A model generated the notes under the pieces. That model worked only from the letters and a program-made list of their open reading frames with translations, had not been told where the DNA came from and made no database searches. This document shows, one piece after another, positions 15,846-26,509 of a DNA stretch of 54,400 bases (position 1 is the stretch's first letter; each line of letters starts with the position of its first letter). Location: positions 1 to 54,400 of the forward strand of contig WRJS01000008.1 of assembly GCA_009778475.1 (NCBI GenBank). Reading direction: 5' to 3'. The stretch comes from Kiritimatiellota bacterium (GTDB taxonomy: Bacteria; Verrucomicrobiota; Kiritimatiellia; RFP12; UBA1067). The position numbers were made by a program, and so were the translations under genes.

Positions 15846-16475
15846 ATGAGACGGTCTGTTTGTGTTTGGGCAATGTGTGTTGCGGTGGCGGCCTGCGTGC
15901 GAGGGCAGGAGCAGCAGGAGGTGATGACGCTGGAGCAAATCGAGGCGCTGTTCGCGGTGGCGGCGGACGACCCGATGCTGTATTACCAGAAGTGCAAGGC
16001 CCTGTTCGCCGCGGGCAAGCACCAGGAGGCGGTTGACTTCGCCCATGTGGCGCTCGCGAAATTCATCGAGGCGGGAAACCCGCTGGAGTGGATGCTGCTG
16101 GGGTCGTTCAAGACGGACACGCACAAGATTGACGTGATCTGCAACATGGGCGCCTTGGAGCGCGTTGACCGGTCGCGCGTCAGGGGCGTGATGACGCGCC
16201 CTTACAGTTTCCGCTTCTGGACGTTGGATGACCCCCCGCGCATCCTGAAGGTGCTGGACTGGGAAATCCTGTACATGGGGGGGCGCCCTTCGACCGATGC
16301 CGTCGGGGAGATGCAGGGCGACACGCACATCAATTACGGGTCCTTGGGGACAGACGCAAACTTTAAGACCGTCAAGGCCAAGATGCTGTCCGTGATTGAA
16401 AATTCGGAACCCCCTGTCGCCATCACGAAAGGCGCGAAAACCCAATACAACCCTGCGCCGGAGAAGGGGTTCTAG
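15846..16475 (+). CDS. Exported protein of unknown function (possible lipoprotein)
   Basis: A 209-residue protein that I do not recognise. It begins with a signal sequence, MRRSVCVWAMCVAVAAC, where VAAC could be a lipobox. The next 70 residues look helical (MTLEQIEALFAVAADDP, ALFAAGKHQEAVDFAHVALA) and resemble a single TPR-like pair. The rest has mixed strands with no known motif. The ATG at 15846 follows CAAGGAGAG with 5-6 nt spacing; an in-frame ATG at 15825 overlaps the previous gene's end region and has no site. It is the last gene of the Gfo/Idh/MocA unit. A short AT-rich gap of 30 nt separates it from the convergent ABC permease gene. Confidence 0.7.
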   Translation: MRRSVCVWAMCVAVAACVRGQEQQEVMTLEQIEALFAVAADDPMLYYQKCKALFAAGKHQEAVDFAHVALAKFIEAGNPLEWMLLGSFKTDTHKIDVICNMGALERVDRSRVRGVMTRPYSFRFWTLDDPPRILKVLDWEILYMGGRPSTDAVGEMQGDTHINYGSLGTDANFKTVKAKMLSVIENSEPPVAITKGAKTQYNPAPEKGF

Positions 16476-16505
16476 CGTCCTGTAAAACACGTTTCCGAAT
16501 TCTAG

Positions 16506-17770
16506 TTATTCATGCCGCAGCGCCTCGATGGGGTCGAGGGAGGCGGCGCGCATGGCGGGGTAGAGGCCGAAGACGATGCCGACCGCCGCGCTGATGCCGA
16601 AGGCGAGCGCGAGGCTGTAGGACTGCACCACCGTAACCATGCCCGTTGACCATGTGATGATGAACGGTATCGCCATGCCGAGCAGCAGGCCCACAAGCCC
16701 GCCACCGAGAGACAGCACGCAGGTGTTGATCAAAAACTGGATCACGATGCGGCTGCGGCGCGCGCCGATGGCGCGGCGGATGCCGATCTCTTTGGTGCGC
16801 TCGGTGACGGAGGCGAGCATGATGTTCATGATGCCGATGCCGCCGACCAGCAGGCTGATGCCGGCTATCGCGCCCAGAACGATGTTGAAGGTGCGCTTGG
16901 TGCGCTCGGCCTCGCGCAGGAGGGTGAGGGGGACATCGATGCGGTAGTCTTTCTTTTTGTGGAAACGCGCGAGCATGAACTCGATGGCCTTGCTCCCCTT
17001 CTCCACAACCTCCACGCTGTTCATGCGCACGATGATCTGCCCGAGCTCGACGCGCTCGCCTTCCATGCCGCTGGCGGTGGGGCGCATGTTCGCGTCGCCG
17101 AAGAGCTTCTTGCCTGTGGTCATGGGGATATAGACATCCGCCTCGCTGTCGGGGGCGCGGATGGAGCCGCCGTCCTCGTTCTTGACGACGCCGATGACCT
17201 CGAACATGCCCGCGCCGATGCGGATGCGTTGATCGTTCATCTCTTCCGCAGCGAGCAGGCGGCGCACGCCGTTCTCGGTCAGGACGCAGACGTTGGCGTG
17301 CATATCCAGATCGTTCTGCGTCAGGACGCGACCGCGCAGCACGGGGCGCTGGACGACATCGAACCACGCGGGGATGGTCTCCACGACGCGCAGCTCGAGC
17401 TGGCGCTCGCCGAAGCGCGTGTTGCGCCGCACCATACGCGCGGGGACGGTGAGCTCGACGCCGGGGATGTCACGGATGCGGGCCTCATCGTCGTAGAGCA
17501 GGCCGTAGATGGCGAGCTTGCTTTGCACGGCGTTGACGTTGCCGCCTTCCTCGGCGGTCGGCTTCTCGGAAGTGACCATGATGTTCTGGCTGCCGAGGCG
17601 CTTGATGGAGTCGAGTGCCTGCTGGCTCGCGCCCTCGCCGACGGCAAGCATGGCGATGACGCTGGCGACGCCGAATACGACGCCCAGCATGGTCAGGAGC
17701 GAACGGGTCTTGTGCCGCCACACGTCCGTGAGCCCGAGGCGGACGAAGGGCCACATGATGAGGATGTTCG

Positions 17771-17774
<4 letters not shown>
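16506..17774 (-). CDS. ABC transporter permease, MacB/FtsX type
   Basis: A 422-residue permease. One membrane segment near the N-terminus (SLLTMLGVVFGVASVIAMLA, followed by VGEGA) precedes a periplasmic MacB_PCD domain of about 230 residues. Three further segments follow the FtsX domain, with GGIGIMNIMLASVTERTKEI and IGARRSRIVIQFLINT as signatures. This is the four-TM MacB/LolC layout. Such permeases use mechanotransmission to drive efflux of peptides, lipoproteins or drugs. The ATG overlaps the ATPase stop (ATGA at 17774-17771) behind GGGGAGGAC. It is the last gene of the three-gene exporter operon. Confidence 0.92.
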
Positions 17775-18489
<715 letters not shown>

Positions 18490-18493
<4 letters not shown>

Positions 18494-20154
18494 AATGCGG
18501 TGGCATCCTTGGCGGTCTCGACCGGCGTGACGATCGCGGGCAGGAGCTCGTCTTTCGTTTCCTTCTCCTCCTTCTCCTCTTTTTTCTCGTCTTGCTTCTC
18601 TACCTTTTCTTCGAGTGGTTTCTGCTTCTCCTCGCCCTCCTGCTTGACGGCCTCCTCTTTCTCTTGCTCGTCCTCGGGTGTGGGCTTCCCGCCTTTCTCC
18701 TTGATAGGCGGCGCCAGCATGACTTCCTCGCCCGGGCGCAGGCCATCGAGGATGTGAATCATGCGGTTGTTGTCGAACCCGACCTCGACCACGCGCGGCT
18801 CCCAACGGGCGCCGGAGTTCAGATAGACGACGGGCTTGCCCTCCTCGCGCACCACGCACTGCACGGGGATGTACAGCGCCTTTTCGTAAGTCTCCTTGAT
18901 GAGCTCCACGTCGCAGCTCATGCCCGGACGGATGGTGAGCTCCTTGAAGTCGCACTCGATTTCACACTTGTAGAGCTTGAGGTCCGGATTCAACTGCGCG
19001 CTCTGACCGTCGGGCAGGATCGCAATCTTGACGAGCTGGCCGTTGAAGACGCGTCCGGGGAACGCATCGATTTTCACCTTCGCTGGCATCCCGACGCCGA
19101 TCTTCGTGAGGCTGGCCTCGGGTATCATCACCTCGACCACCATGCCCGAATCGAGCGGGATGTAGATGAGTTCCTGGCGTTGCACCGCCATCCCGCCGAC
19201 CGCCAGCGGCCGGACCCACCATTGCCGCCGCGAAATCTGCACCGTTGATGCGTAGAGGATGATGCCGTTCGTCGGCGCGTAAATCTTGCTCTTGGAAATC
19301 TGGAAGTTGAGTTCAGACAGGCGGTTCGTCGCGCGCTCAAACTCGCGGTTGCGCGCGCGGAGCTCGGACTCCACCTGCCGCAGCGTCGCCTTGTTCTGCC
19401 ACGCCACGCGGGCCAGCGCGCGATCCGCGCGGCGCATGCGCCCCTCCAGCGCGGCCTGCTGCTGGTGAACGGTGTAGTTGGTCAGCACGTCCAGCTTCGT
19501 CCTAGCCATCTCGAGGTTGATGTCCTTACGCTTACGTTCCAGCTCATCGGCTTGAAGCTCCGTGCGCGTCAGGAAGTTCGCCTCCGCCAGCCGCTGTGAC
19601 CCCGCCAGCTTTTCGGTCGCGCGCTCCACCTCCTCCTCCGCCAGCGCGATGTCCGCCACGAATTGCCGCAGCTGCTGCGGGTAATCGCCCTCGTCGTATT
19701 TCTCCTGCTCCATCTTGGCGAGCTTCTGCTCGACCTCCGCATCCAGCAACGCGGCCTCGCAGTCGCCCTTCACGATGCCCAGCCGCTCATCCGTGACGAT
19801 GACCGCCGTCTCCGCATTCGCCACGACGATCTCCTGCTCCTTGTGCTTCTCCAGCAGGTCGCTGGAATTGAACTCGAGCAACAAGTCGCCCGCCGCCACC
19901 CGCACACCCTCGTCAACAACCCAGATGACGGTGTTGTTGCCCTCCAGCTCGCTGGTCAGGATGACTTTGTCGCGGCTCTGGATCGAGCCGGAGGACGTGA
20001 CCGAAATGCTCAGCGGCCCTTCCTTCACCTTCGCCGTCGGGACGGTCTCGTCGTTCGGCTTGCGTGTCCAAAAGACAACGGCCAGAACAATCGCGACAAC
20101 CGCGCCCCCCCCGATGACGATAAATTTTTTGTACCCGTTTTTCCGCTTACTCAT
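18490..20154 (-). CDS. Membrane fusion protein (MacA/HlyD family) of the ABC exporter
   Basis: A 554-residue periplasmic adaptor. An N-terminal anchor (KKFIVIGGGAVVAIVLAVVF) is followed by the first half of a lipoyl/barrel-sandwich domain (GPLSISVTSSGSIQSRD). A long coiled-coil hairpin (about residues 85-265) comes next, then the second half and a beta-barrel domain with IPEASLTKIGVGMPAKVKID. The last 75 residues are unusual for the family: a Lys/Glu-rich, probably disordered tail. It would link the MacB-like pump to a TolC-type channel; no channel gene is in this operon. The promoter at 20274-20303 lies upstream, and AAAGGA precedes the ATG. Confidence 0.9.
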
Positions 20155-20273
20155 CCGCGTATCCTTTTGCAGTCACAAGCACAACCTGCGCCGCTTGCCC
20201 GTAACGTTCCCATGTGTCCCTCCTCCCATGCCTCATCACAAATTAGAATGGTTCTTGTCCAATTAAAAGCCAG

Positions 20274-20303
20274 ACTTTAGCACATTTTCGCCCGGAAGGT
20301 CAA
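20274..20303 (-). promoter_or_regulatory. Probable promoter of the ABC exporter operon
   Basis: On the minus strand, TTGACC (20303-20298), an 18-nt spacer and TAAAGT (20279-20274). A leader of about 115 nt would precede the membrane fusion gene. Confidence 0.45.
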
Positions 20304-20317
20304 ATAAAAACTACCCC

Positions 20318-20346
20318 TTGCTGTTGCGTGAAAATCCCAATATTTA
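20318..20346 (+). promoter_or_regulatory. Probable promoter of the giant surface protein gene
   Basis: TTGCTG at 20318-20323, a 17-nt spacer and TATTTA at 20341-20346. The ATG at 20413 is preceded by AAAGGAGC at about 20398-20405. An extended -10-like TGCTATTAT near 20380-20390 is an alternative but has no -35 at proper distance. Confidence 0.45.
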
Positions 20347-20412
20347 AGTCTTGCGGCTTCTTCGAGAATATGTCATGCTATTATCGAAACATTACCTAAA
20401 GGAGCATCTATC

Positions 20413-23400
20413 ATGAATAAGTCCGATGGCACAAATGAAAAGCTGAATGTACTGCTTGCGGCTCTGCTGGCGATGGCGGCGTTCGTTGCACATGCGGAAG
20501 GCGGCAACTGGGAAGACAACCGCGACGCCGCGTGGGGTGCGACACTCAGCGAAACGCTGAGCATTGGCACGGCAGAGGAACTGGCGCAGTTCGCGTGGCT
20601 GGTGAACAAAGGCGAGGACTTCACGGGCAAGACCGTCACCCTCACAAAAAGAATCGACTTGTCAGGTCGCATCTGGACTCCTGCTGGGATAGAAGATTTT
20701 ACTTTGCACTCACCTAAATTTTCTGGCACGTTTGATGGTCAGGGGCATACGGTTTACGGCATGACGATTCATGCGTCCAACACCGTATGGTGCGTCGGAT
20801 TATTCGGGTACATCAAGACTGGTGGTGTTGTCCGCAACGTCACCCTTGTGGATTCAGACATTATAGTGTTCCATGACAATAGCACGCAAGGTCTCTTCGT
20901 TGGTGGCGTGGTGGGGTATAATTATTGCGGCACGATTGAAAACTGTCAGAATAATGGATCCGTATGTGCGATGTCTAGCGTAAAATTAGTCTGTTGCGGT
21001 GGTATCGCTGGGGTGAACGATGCCGCTAGCAGCAACGTGATTGGCATTGTCAAGAATTGCCGGAATAGCGGCGAGGTAACCTCCCCCGCCTCTGGTCGTT
21101 GCTTTGTCGGTGGTATAACAGGGCTGAGCCGAGGTACGGTCGCAGACAGCTCAAACAATGGTGATATTGCAGCTGCTTGCGCTGGTATTCCCTTTGGACA
21201 ATCAACCTCTTGTGGCGGCGTGTCAGGGCACAACGACCGAGGTACAATCAAAAACTGCTCAAACCGTGGCGCTGTGGCATTCTCCTGCGCCTCCTCTTTC
21301 AAAGACTCTTGTGGCGGCGTGGTGGGAGAGAACTATTATGGGTCGATTATGAACTGTATGAGCATTGGTGCTGTGACCTCTTCGTTTTATTGCGGTGGTG
21401 CGGCTGGGATAAACAACGGCACATTTGGGGACAGTTATTGGAAGGCGGATGGGACGGCGGAGTTCAACAGCCTTGCAATAGGGATTAGTTATTGGAGTTC
21501 CGCGACGTCCAACCTCTTCTCGGTGAATGCCCCCCCCGGGCAGTTCGCGGCCCCGCACCCGGCCTACGGCACCACGAGCCTCCTCGACGCGCTCAACGGC
21601 TGGGTGGACGCGACGAACGCCGTGCTGGGCGCAGAGGTCTATCGGCACTGGACGCTCGAAGGCTCGCCCGACGGCTACCCGATCCTTGACTTTACACAAT
21701 CCACTTATACGGAAGGCGGCAACTGGGAAGACAACCGCGACACCGCGTGGGGTGCGGCACTCAGCGAAACGTTACACATCGGCACGGCGGAGGAACTGGC
21801 GCAGTTCGCATGGCTGGTGAACACGACGGGGAATGATTTCTTCAGCGGCGTCACCGTCGTGCTCACAAGCGACATCGACCTTTCCGCCCATGGCTGGACA
21901 CCGGCAGGGACGAACAACCCGGCACGGATATTCCACGGCACGTTCGACGGTCAAGGACACACGATCTACGGCATGACGATTCATGCCTCGAACACGGTGA
22001 CATACGCCGGGCTTTTCGGAACCATCGGCGAGGGCAGTATGGTCTGCAACGTCAATCTGGTGGATACCGATATTGCCATATACTGTGACAGGGAGGACAT
22101 CCGCGCTGGCGGCATAGTGGGGGTGAACGTCCGCGGCACGGTGGCCAACTGCCGGAATAGCGGGACGGTGTCATGCCTTTTTTCCCGCCCCCCTTATTAC
22201 ACCCATTGCGGGGGCATTGTGGGTTATAATGCCGGCAGGGTCAAAGATTGCGTCAACAGCGCGGCGGTGTCCGCCGCCTCCACCAGCAGCGCCACCATCG
22301 GCGGCGTGGTGGGGCTGAACGACTATCGCGTCGTAACGGAGAACTGCCAGAACCGCGGGGCGGTATCGTCCGCCTGTCACCAATACACCCATTGCGGTGG
22401 CGTGGTGGGTTGGAATCGGGGTGTTGCCGCGAATTGCTGGAGCAGCGGAAACGTGACCGCATCCGTCTCCAATTACACGACCTATTTAGGCGGTGTAATT
22501 GGAGAGAACGGCGTGTTGGGATTTCCTTCCGGCAACTTGGCTCGCGACAGTTACTGGAAGGCGGACGGGACAGCGGGTTTCAACCGGGCGGCGGCTGGGG
22601 TTAACTACGGTTACTCGTCCAACCTCTTCTCGGTGAATGCCCCCCCGGGGCAGTTCGCGTCTTCGCACCCGACCTACGGCACCACGAGCCTCCTCGACGC
22701 GCTCAACGGCTGGGTGGACGCGACGAACGCCGTGCTGGGCGCAGAGGTCTATCGGCTCTGGACGCTCGACGGCTCGCCCGACGGCTACCCGATCCTGTTC
22801 TCCGAGCCGCCCACTCCCCCGTACTCCTACGCAGTCGCGTTTGTCAGCACGGCGCTGGACGGCGGCGGCGTGATGTACAATCAGCCCTTTACCAACGGCG
22901 TGGCGCAGAACCTGAACCTCAACGCGTTCAGGTTCCCCTGTACCGCGCTCCCCGTGCCGACGGAGTTCCCGTTCCTCGGGTGGGCGGCCAGCGCGGGCGG
23001 CGATGTCGTTTTCACCGACGGGCAGAACGTCTGCGACCTGACGGGAACGCCCGACGCGACGGTCACGCTCTACACGGTCTGGGGAAGCGTCACGGACGAC
23101 GCGAGCGGCATCACCGCCAACCCGGACGGCTCGGTCGTCACAGGCGACGGCGCGGTCTCCTCGGACGGCTCGATGACGGTCACGCTCGACCCCGCAGGGG
23201 GCGTGTGCGAAACCTCCGTGGTCTGCACGGACTTCACCTACAACGCCCTGCCGGAGGACGTGGACCGCCCCGGCTACACCTTCCTCGGCTGGGTCACCCG
23301 GACAGGCCAGCCTGTGGTCAACGGCATGCGTTTCCTCGACGCCAACTACGCCGCGGCGCTCACCGCGCAATGGGTCTCGGCGACAGCGCCCGAGATTGCG

Positions 23401-24906
23401 GGCGTTGACGCGCCGCCGCCTACCGTCGGCGTGACCTACCTCGGGCAGGTCGTCATGCGCCCGTCCTCCATGCCGTCAAAACTCAGCGCGCAGAAACTCC
23501 CCACGGGGCTGAAACTCAACCCCTCTACAGGCGAGATCACCGGCGTGCCGAAGAAGGTGGGCATCCACACTGTCACCGTCCGCGCCACGAGCCTGTCCAA
23601 CCGGAAGGCCTACACGGAGCAGACATTCCGCATGGTCGTCGCCCCCCTGCCCGCCGGAGCCATCGGCACGTTCGACGGCTACCTCGACGGCACAGACGAC
23701 CACGGCCCCGTCAACCTCGGCAGCCTCACGCTCACCGCCTCCGCCTCGGGCAAGGCCAGCGCGAAGGTTGTCGCCGCCGCGTCCGGGGCGCAGTCCGTCA
23801 GCATCCCCGCGTGGGACAGCCTGAGCAACGGCGTGTTGCGTGCCACGGCGGTCTCCGCCAAGGGCATCCCCCTTACAGTCGCGCTCGACACGACCGCCGC
23901 GTTCGGCAGCTGGCAACTCACGGGCGCGTTCGGCGACACCCCCGCGCTTGCCCAGCGCAACGCCCTGAAGGTCAAGGAGGACCCCCACTTCGCGGCCGCG
24001 CAGGAGGCCCTCGCCGCGCACATGGGCTACTACACCGTCGGCATCCGCGGCGACTGCATTTTGGATGGCCACGGCCCTCTCCTCTTCCCGCCCCGAGGCT
24101 TCGGCTACCTCTCCATGACGGTCGGGACGAAGCCCTCGCTGAAACTCGCCGGGCGTCTCGCCGACGGCAAGGCGTTCAGCGGCACTTGCCCCATCGCCTT
24201 CGGGGCGGGCAACGTGCTCGTGCCGTACTTCTTCCCCCTCTATGCGGCGCAGGGCTACCACTCGGGCGTGCTGGAATTAACCCCCGCCCTGACCGCCTCC
24301 GGCGAAGGCCGCTGGGTGTACCCCGGCCTGTCCCCGGCCGCCAAGGTCCCCCTGACGGCCGACCGCTTCACGCTCTCGATCCTCCTTGCAGGGGGTGCCT
24401 ACACGCCCGCCGCCGCCGCGCTCGCGACCTACCCCCAAGGCCCCTTCTTCAAAGCTGGTCCCACCGATGCCGACTACACCTACACCAAGGGCAAGTACAG
24501 CGTCACCGCCAGCCCCCTGCCGCCGCCGCAAGACGGAGTTGTCATGGTCGGGGACAAGAAGGGCAACCTGACCCTCCCCACCGGTACCGTACCCGTGTAT
24601 GACCCAGTTGCCAGCGCATACATTTTTGACCACTGGAACCCTGCCCAAGCGACCTTCAATGTCACCCCCGCCACGGGGCTGTTCAAGGGCAAGTTCAACG
24701 TCTATTACGAATATCCCGATGAGGGTGGTGCGTCGCGGCTCAAGGCGATACCTGTCAGTTATCAGGGAATCCTCACACCCCTCGCGGGTTGGGGGGCGGG
24801 AGTCGGCCACTCCCTGCTCGGCGACACCCGCATCGACGCCAGCGGCGCAAAGCCCGTGACCTACAAGCTCATGCGCTCAGAGCCGGTGACCCTTGAAGTC
24901 GAGTAG
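20413..24906 (+). CDS. Giant exported surface protein with GLUG-type repeats, InlB B-repeat and Ig-like domains
   Basis: A 1497-residue protein with a signal peptide (LNVLLAALLAMAAFVAHAEG). Residues about 31-430 and 434-800 are two copies of one module. Each begins EGGNWEDNRD, followed by IGTAEELAQFAWLVN and GTFDGQGHT(V/I)YGMTIHASN. Each then has repeats of about 30 residues, such as GGVVGYNYCGTIENCQNNGS, that match the GLUG motif. About residues 925-990 resemble InlB B-repeats (YTFLGWVTRTGQPV), and 1010-1075 a putative Ig domain (LPTGLKLNPSTGEITGVPKK). The rest is unrecognised. It is probably a cell-surface adhesin or matrix protein. The two modules share near-identical DNA around 21520-21680 and 22630-22795, so the duplication is recent or is being homogenised. 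Confidence 0.85.
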   Translation: MNKSDGTNEKLNVLLAALLAMAAFVAHAEGGNWEDNRDAAWGATLSETLSIGTAEELAQFAWLVNKGEDFTGKTVTLTKRIDLSGRIWTPAGIEDFTLHSPKFSGTFDGQGHTVYGMTIHASNTVWCVGLFGYIKTGGVVRNVTLVDSDIIVFHDNSTQGLFVGGVVGYNYCGTIENCQNNGSVCAMSSVKLVCCGGIAGVNDAASSNVIGIVKNCRNSGEVTSPASGRCFVGGITGLSRGTVADSSNNGDIAAACAGIPFGQSTSCGGVSGHNDRGTIKNCSNRGAVAFSCASSFKDSCGGVVGENYYGSIMNCMSIGAVTSSFYCGGAAGINNGTFGDSYWKADGTAEFNSLAIGISYWSSATSNLFSVNAPPGQFAAPHPAYGTTSLLDALNGWVDATNAVLGAEVYRHWTLEGSPDGYPILDFTQSTYTEGGNWEDNRDTAWGAALSETLHIGTAEELAQFAWLVNTTGNDFFSGVTVVLTSDIDLSAHGWTPAGTNNPARIFHGTFDGQGHTIYGMTIHASNTVTYAGLFGTIGEGSMVCNVNLVDTDIAIYCDREDIRAGGIVGVNVRGTVANCRNSGTVSCLFSRPPYYTHCGGIVGYNAGRVKDCVNSAAVSAASTSSATIGGVVGLNDYRVVTENCQNRGAVSSACHQYTHCGGVVGWNRGVAANCWSSGNVTASVSNYTTYLGGVIGENGVLGFPSGNLARDSYWKADGTAGFNRAAAGVNYGYSSNLFSVNAPPGQFASSHPTYGTTSLLDALNGWVDATNAVLGAEVYRLWTLDGSPDGYPILFSEPPTPPYSYAVAFVSTALDGGGVMYNQPFTNGVAQNLNLNAFRFPCTALPVPTEFPFLGWAASAGGDVVFTDGQNVCDLTGTPDATVTLYTVWGSVTDDASGITANPDGSVVTGDGAVSSDGSMTVTLDPAGGVCETSVVCTDFTYNALPEDVDRPGYTFLGWVTRTGQPVVNGMRFLDANYAAALTAQWVSATAPEIAGVDAPPPTVGVTYLGQVVMRPSSMPSKLSAQKLPTGLKLNPSTGEITGVPKKVGIHTVTVRATSLSNRKAYTEQTFRMVVAPLPAGAIGTFDGYLDGTDDHGPVNLGSLTLTASASGKASAKVVAAASGAQSVSIPAWDSLSNGVLRATAVSAKGIPLTVALDTTAAFGSWQLTGAFGDTPALAQRNALKVKEDPHFAAAQEALAAHMGYYTVGIRGDCILDGHGPLLFPPRGFGYLSMTVGTKPSLKLAGRLADGKAFSGTCPIAFGAGNVLVPYFFPLYAAQGYHSGVLELTPALTASGEGRWVYPGLSPAAKVPLTADRFTLSILLAGGAYTPAAAALATYPQGPFFKAGPTDADYTYTKGKYSVTASPLPPPQDGVVMVGDKKGNLTLPTGTVPVYDPVASAYIFDHWNPAQATFNVTPATGLFKGKFNVYYEYPDEGGASRLKAIPVSYQGILTPLAGWGAGVGHSLLGDTRIDASGAKPVTYKLMRSEPVTLEVE

Positions 24907-24939
24907 CTGGAATGCCGTCGTGCAGTGATGCCTGAATAG

Positions 24940-24967
24940 GGGACGCAGGGGAAACCACCTTCGTCCC
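24940..24967. repeat. Palindromic repeat, copy 1 (GGGACG...CGTCCC)
   Basis: GGGACGCAGG (24940-24949) and CCTTCGTCCC (24958-24967) form a hairpin with one mismatch and an 8-nt GGAAACCA-type loop just after the surface protein gene. A close relative with perfect 12-bp arms lies at 37895-37926. It could act as a terminator. The rest of 24907-25060 holds no gene. Confidence 0.65.
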
Positions 24968-25064
24968 TGAGATTCTTTAATCCCAAAGTCCCCTTCGTCT
25001 CCTATGTCTCCTCAGTCCCCTATCTCCCTCGATCACTAATCGCTAACCCCTGTTCGTTTTCGGC

Positions 25065-25094
25065 TTGTTTTTCCGAGGGGGGGTTTGGTATATT
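25065..25094 (+). promoter_or_regulatory. Probable promoter of the kor operon
   Basis: TTGTTT at 25065-25070, an 18-nt spacer and TATATT at 25089-25094. TTTTGGAGA about 10 nt before the ATG at 25128 is the ribosome binding site. Confidence 0.5.
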
Positions 25095-25127
25095 AAATGC
25101 CTTTTAAATTTTTTGGAGAAATAGGCG

Positions 25128-25370
25128 ATGTCTGAAATTGGGGCGGGCGACGGGGAGGTCAAGCTGCCGCGCCCGGTGATAGATGAGGATGAGTGCAAGA
25201 GCTGCGGGCGGTGCGTCGCGGCGTGTCCGAAGAAGTGTCTGCGCATGACGGCGCGGCTGAACAGCCGTGGTGTGCATCCCGTGGAATATGCGGGCGAGGG
25301 TTGCACAGGGTGCGCGATCTGTTTCTACACCTGCCCCGAGCCTTACGCAATCAGTGTCGAGAAACCATAG
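25128..25370 (+). CDS. korD: 2-oxoacid:ferredoxin oxidoreductase, delta (ferredoxin) subunit
   Basis: An 80-residue two-cluster ferredoxin. The cluster motifs are [16 protein letters not shown] and [16 protein letters not shown]. It shuttles electrons from the thiamine diphosphate subunit to soluble ferredoxin. The alpha-subunit gene starts 3 nt after its stop, and the beta-gamma gene follows, which fixes its role as the delta subunit of an Oor/Vor-type enzyme. Confidence 0.9.
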   Translation: MSEIGAGDGEVKLPRPVIDEDECKSCGRCVAACPKKCLRMTARLNSRGVHPVEYAGEGCTGCAICFYTCPEPYAISVEKP

Positions 25371-25372
25371 CT

Positions 25373-26422
25373 ATGACGAAGTTCATCAAAGGGAATGAGG
25401 CGGTCGTCGTCGGCGCGTTGTACGCCGGGGCGGATGTGTATTTCGGGTATCCCATCACGCCCGCGAGCGAGATCGCGCACGCGGCGGCGGCGTGGTTCCC
25501 GTCGCTCGGGCGCGAGTACGTGCAGGCGGAGTGCGAGACGGCCGCGGCCAATATGATGTTCGGCGCGGCGGCCGCGGGGCGGCTGTCGATGAGCGCGACG
25601 TCGGGGCCGGGCATGAGCCTGATGCAGGAGGGCATCTCGTACATGGCGGGCGCGGAGCTTCCGGGCGTGTTCGTCAACATCATGCGCGCGGGGCCGGGGC
25701 TCGGCAACGTCTATCCCGAGCAGGGCGACTACAATCAGGCGGTCAAGGGCGGCGGCCACGGCAATTACCAGTGCGTCGTGCTGGCCCCCGCGAGTGTGCA
25801 GGAGATGTGCGACCTGACCCTGCGGGCGTTCGCGCTCTCGGCCAAGCACCGCACACCGGCCATCCTGCTGGCGGACGGCCTGCTGGGGCAGATGATGGAG
25901 ACGCTGGTTCTCCCGCAAGAGATGCCGCCGCGACCGGACATGACCGCGTGGGCGGTGCAAGGCACGCCCGAGACGCGGGGCAATCTGGTGAAGTCCATCT
26001 TCCTCAATGCGCACGAGCAGGAGCAGCACAACCGCCACCTGCAGGAGAGGTACGCCGCCATGCGGGCGGATGCCGCGCACGAGGCGTACCTGTGCGACGA
26101 CGCGGAGGTCGTGCTGCTGGGCTACGGTATCTCCAGCCGCGTGGCGCGGTCGGCGGCGGAGGAACTGCGGGCGCAGGGTGTCAAGGCGGGTGTGTTCCGC
26201 CCCGTCACGCTGAACCCGTTCCCTGCGGAAGCCCTCTGCAAAACGCTGGACGGCCGCAAGGCGCTGGTGGTCGAGATGAGCAACGGCCAGTTCCGCGACG
26301 ACGTGCAAATGCACATCGCCAAGGAGGGCAAACGCTACCAGTCCGTGAGCCTCGTCAACCACATGGGCGGCGTCGTCGTGACCGTGGATGAGGTTGTGAA
26401 AGCAGTGAGGATTAGTTTTTAG
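25373..26422 (+). CDS. korA: 2-oxoacid:ferredoxin oxidoreductase, alpha subunit
   Basis: A 349-residue alpha subunit. It starts TKFIKGNEAVVVGALYAGAD and continues FGYPITPASEIAHAAA, with the conserved SGPGMSLMQEGISYM and a RAGPGLGNVYPEQGDY segment. The C-terminal domain II has VLLGYGISSRVARSA and RPVTLNPFP. With korD and the korB-korC fusion it makes a CoA-dependent 2-oxoacid oxidoreductase; sequence alone does not separate 2-oxoglutarate from branched-chain substrates. The ATG at 25373 follows the korD stop by 2 nt. The final residues ISF and the stop come from the period-7 array that begins here. Confidence 0.9.
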   Translation: MTKFIKGNEAVVVGALYAGADVYFGYPITPASEIAHAAAAWFPSLGREYVQAECETAAANMMFGAAAAGRLSMSATSGPGMSLMQEGISYMAGAELPGVFVNIMRAGPGLGNVYPEQGDYNQAVKGGGHGNYQCVVLAPASVQEMCDLTLRAFALSAKHRTPAILLADGLLGQMMETLVLPQEMPPRPDMTAWAVQGTPETRGNLVKSIFLNAHEQEQHNRHLQERYAAMRADAAHEAYLCDDAEVVLLGYGISSRVARSAAEELRAQGVKAGVFRPVTLNPFPAEALCKTLDGRKALVVEMSNGQFRDDVQMHIAKEGKRYQSVSLVNHMGGVVVTVDEVVKAVRISF

Positions 26423-26498
26423 TTTACAGTTTACAGTTTTTAGTTTCGACTGATGCCGATATTCTAACAACTAAAAACTGTAAACTAAAAACTCAAAA
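26411..26498. repeat. Inverted pair of period-7 arrays (TTTAGTT / AACTAAA) between korA and korB-korC
   Basis: Heptamers of the type TTTTTAG/TTTACAG start in the korA stop region and run to about 26445. The mirror copy (CTAAAAA, CTGTAAA, CTAAAAA) runs from about 26472 to 26498, leaving only AAAAAGGATTTCGAT before the next ATG. The arms would pair over about 25 bp. The same sequence family occurs at 7003-7036 and 34575-34706. Confidence 0.85.
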
Positions 26499-26509
26499 AG
26501 GATTTCGAT

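Noticed and set aside
14463..16490. 675-codon minus-strand frame across three genes
   Set aside because: It spans two intergenic gaps with ribosome binding sites on the other strand and shows no recognisable domain.
26411..26498. CRISPR-like array
   Set aside because: The repeats are 7-nt units without unique spacers, and no cas gene is in the window.
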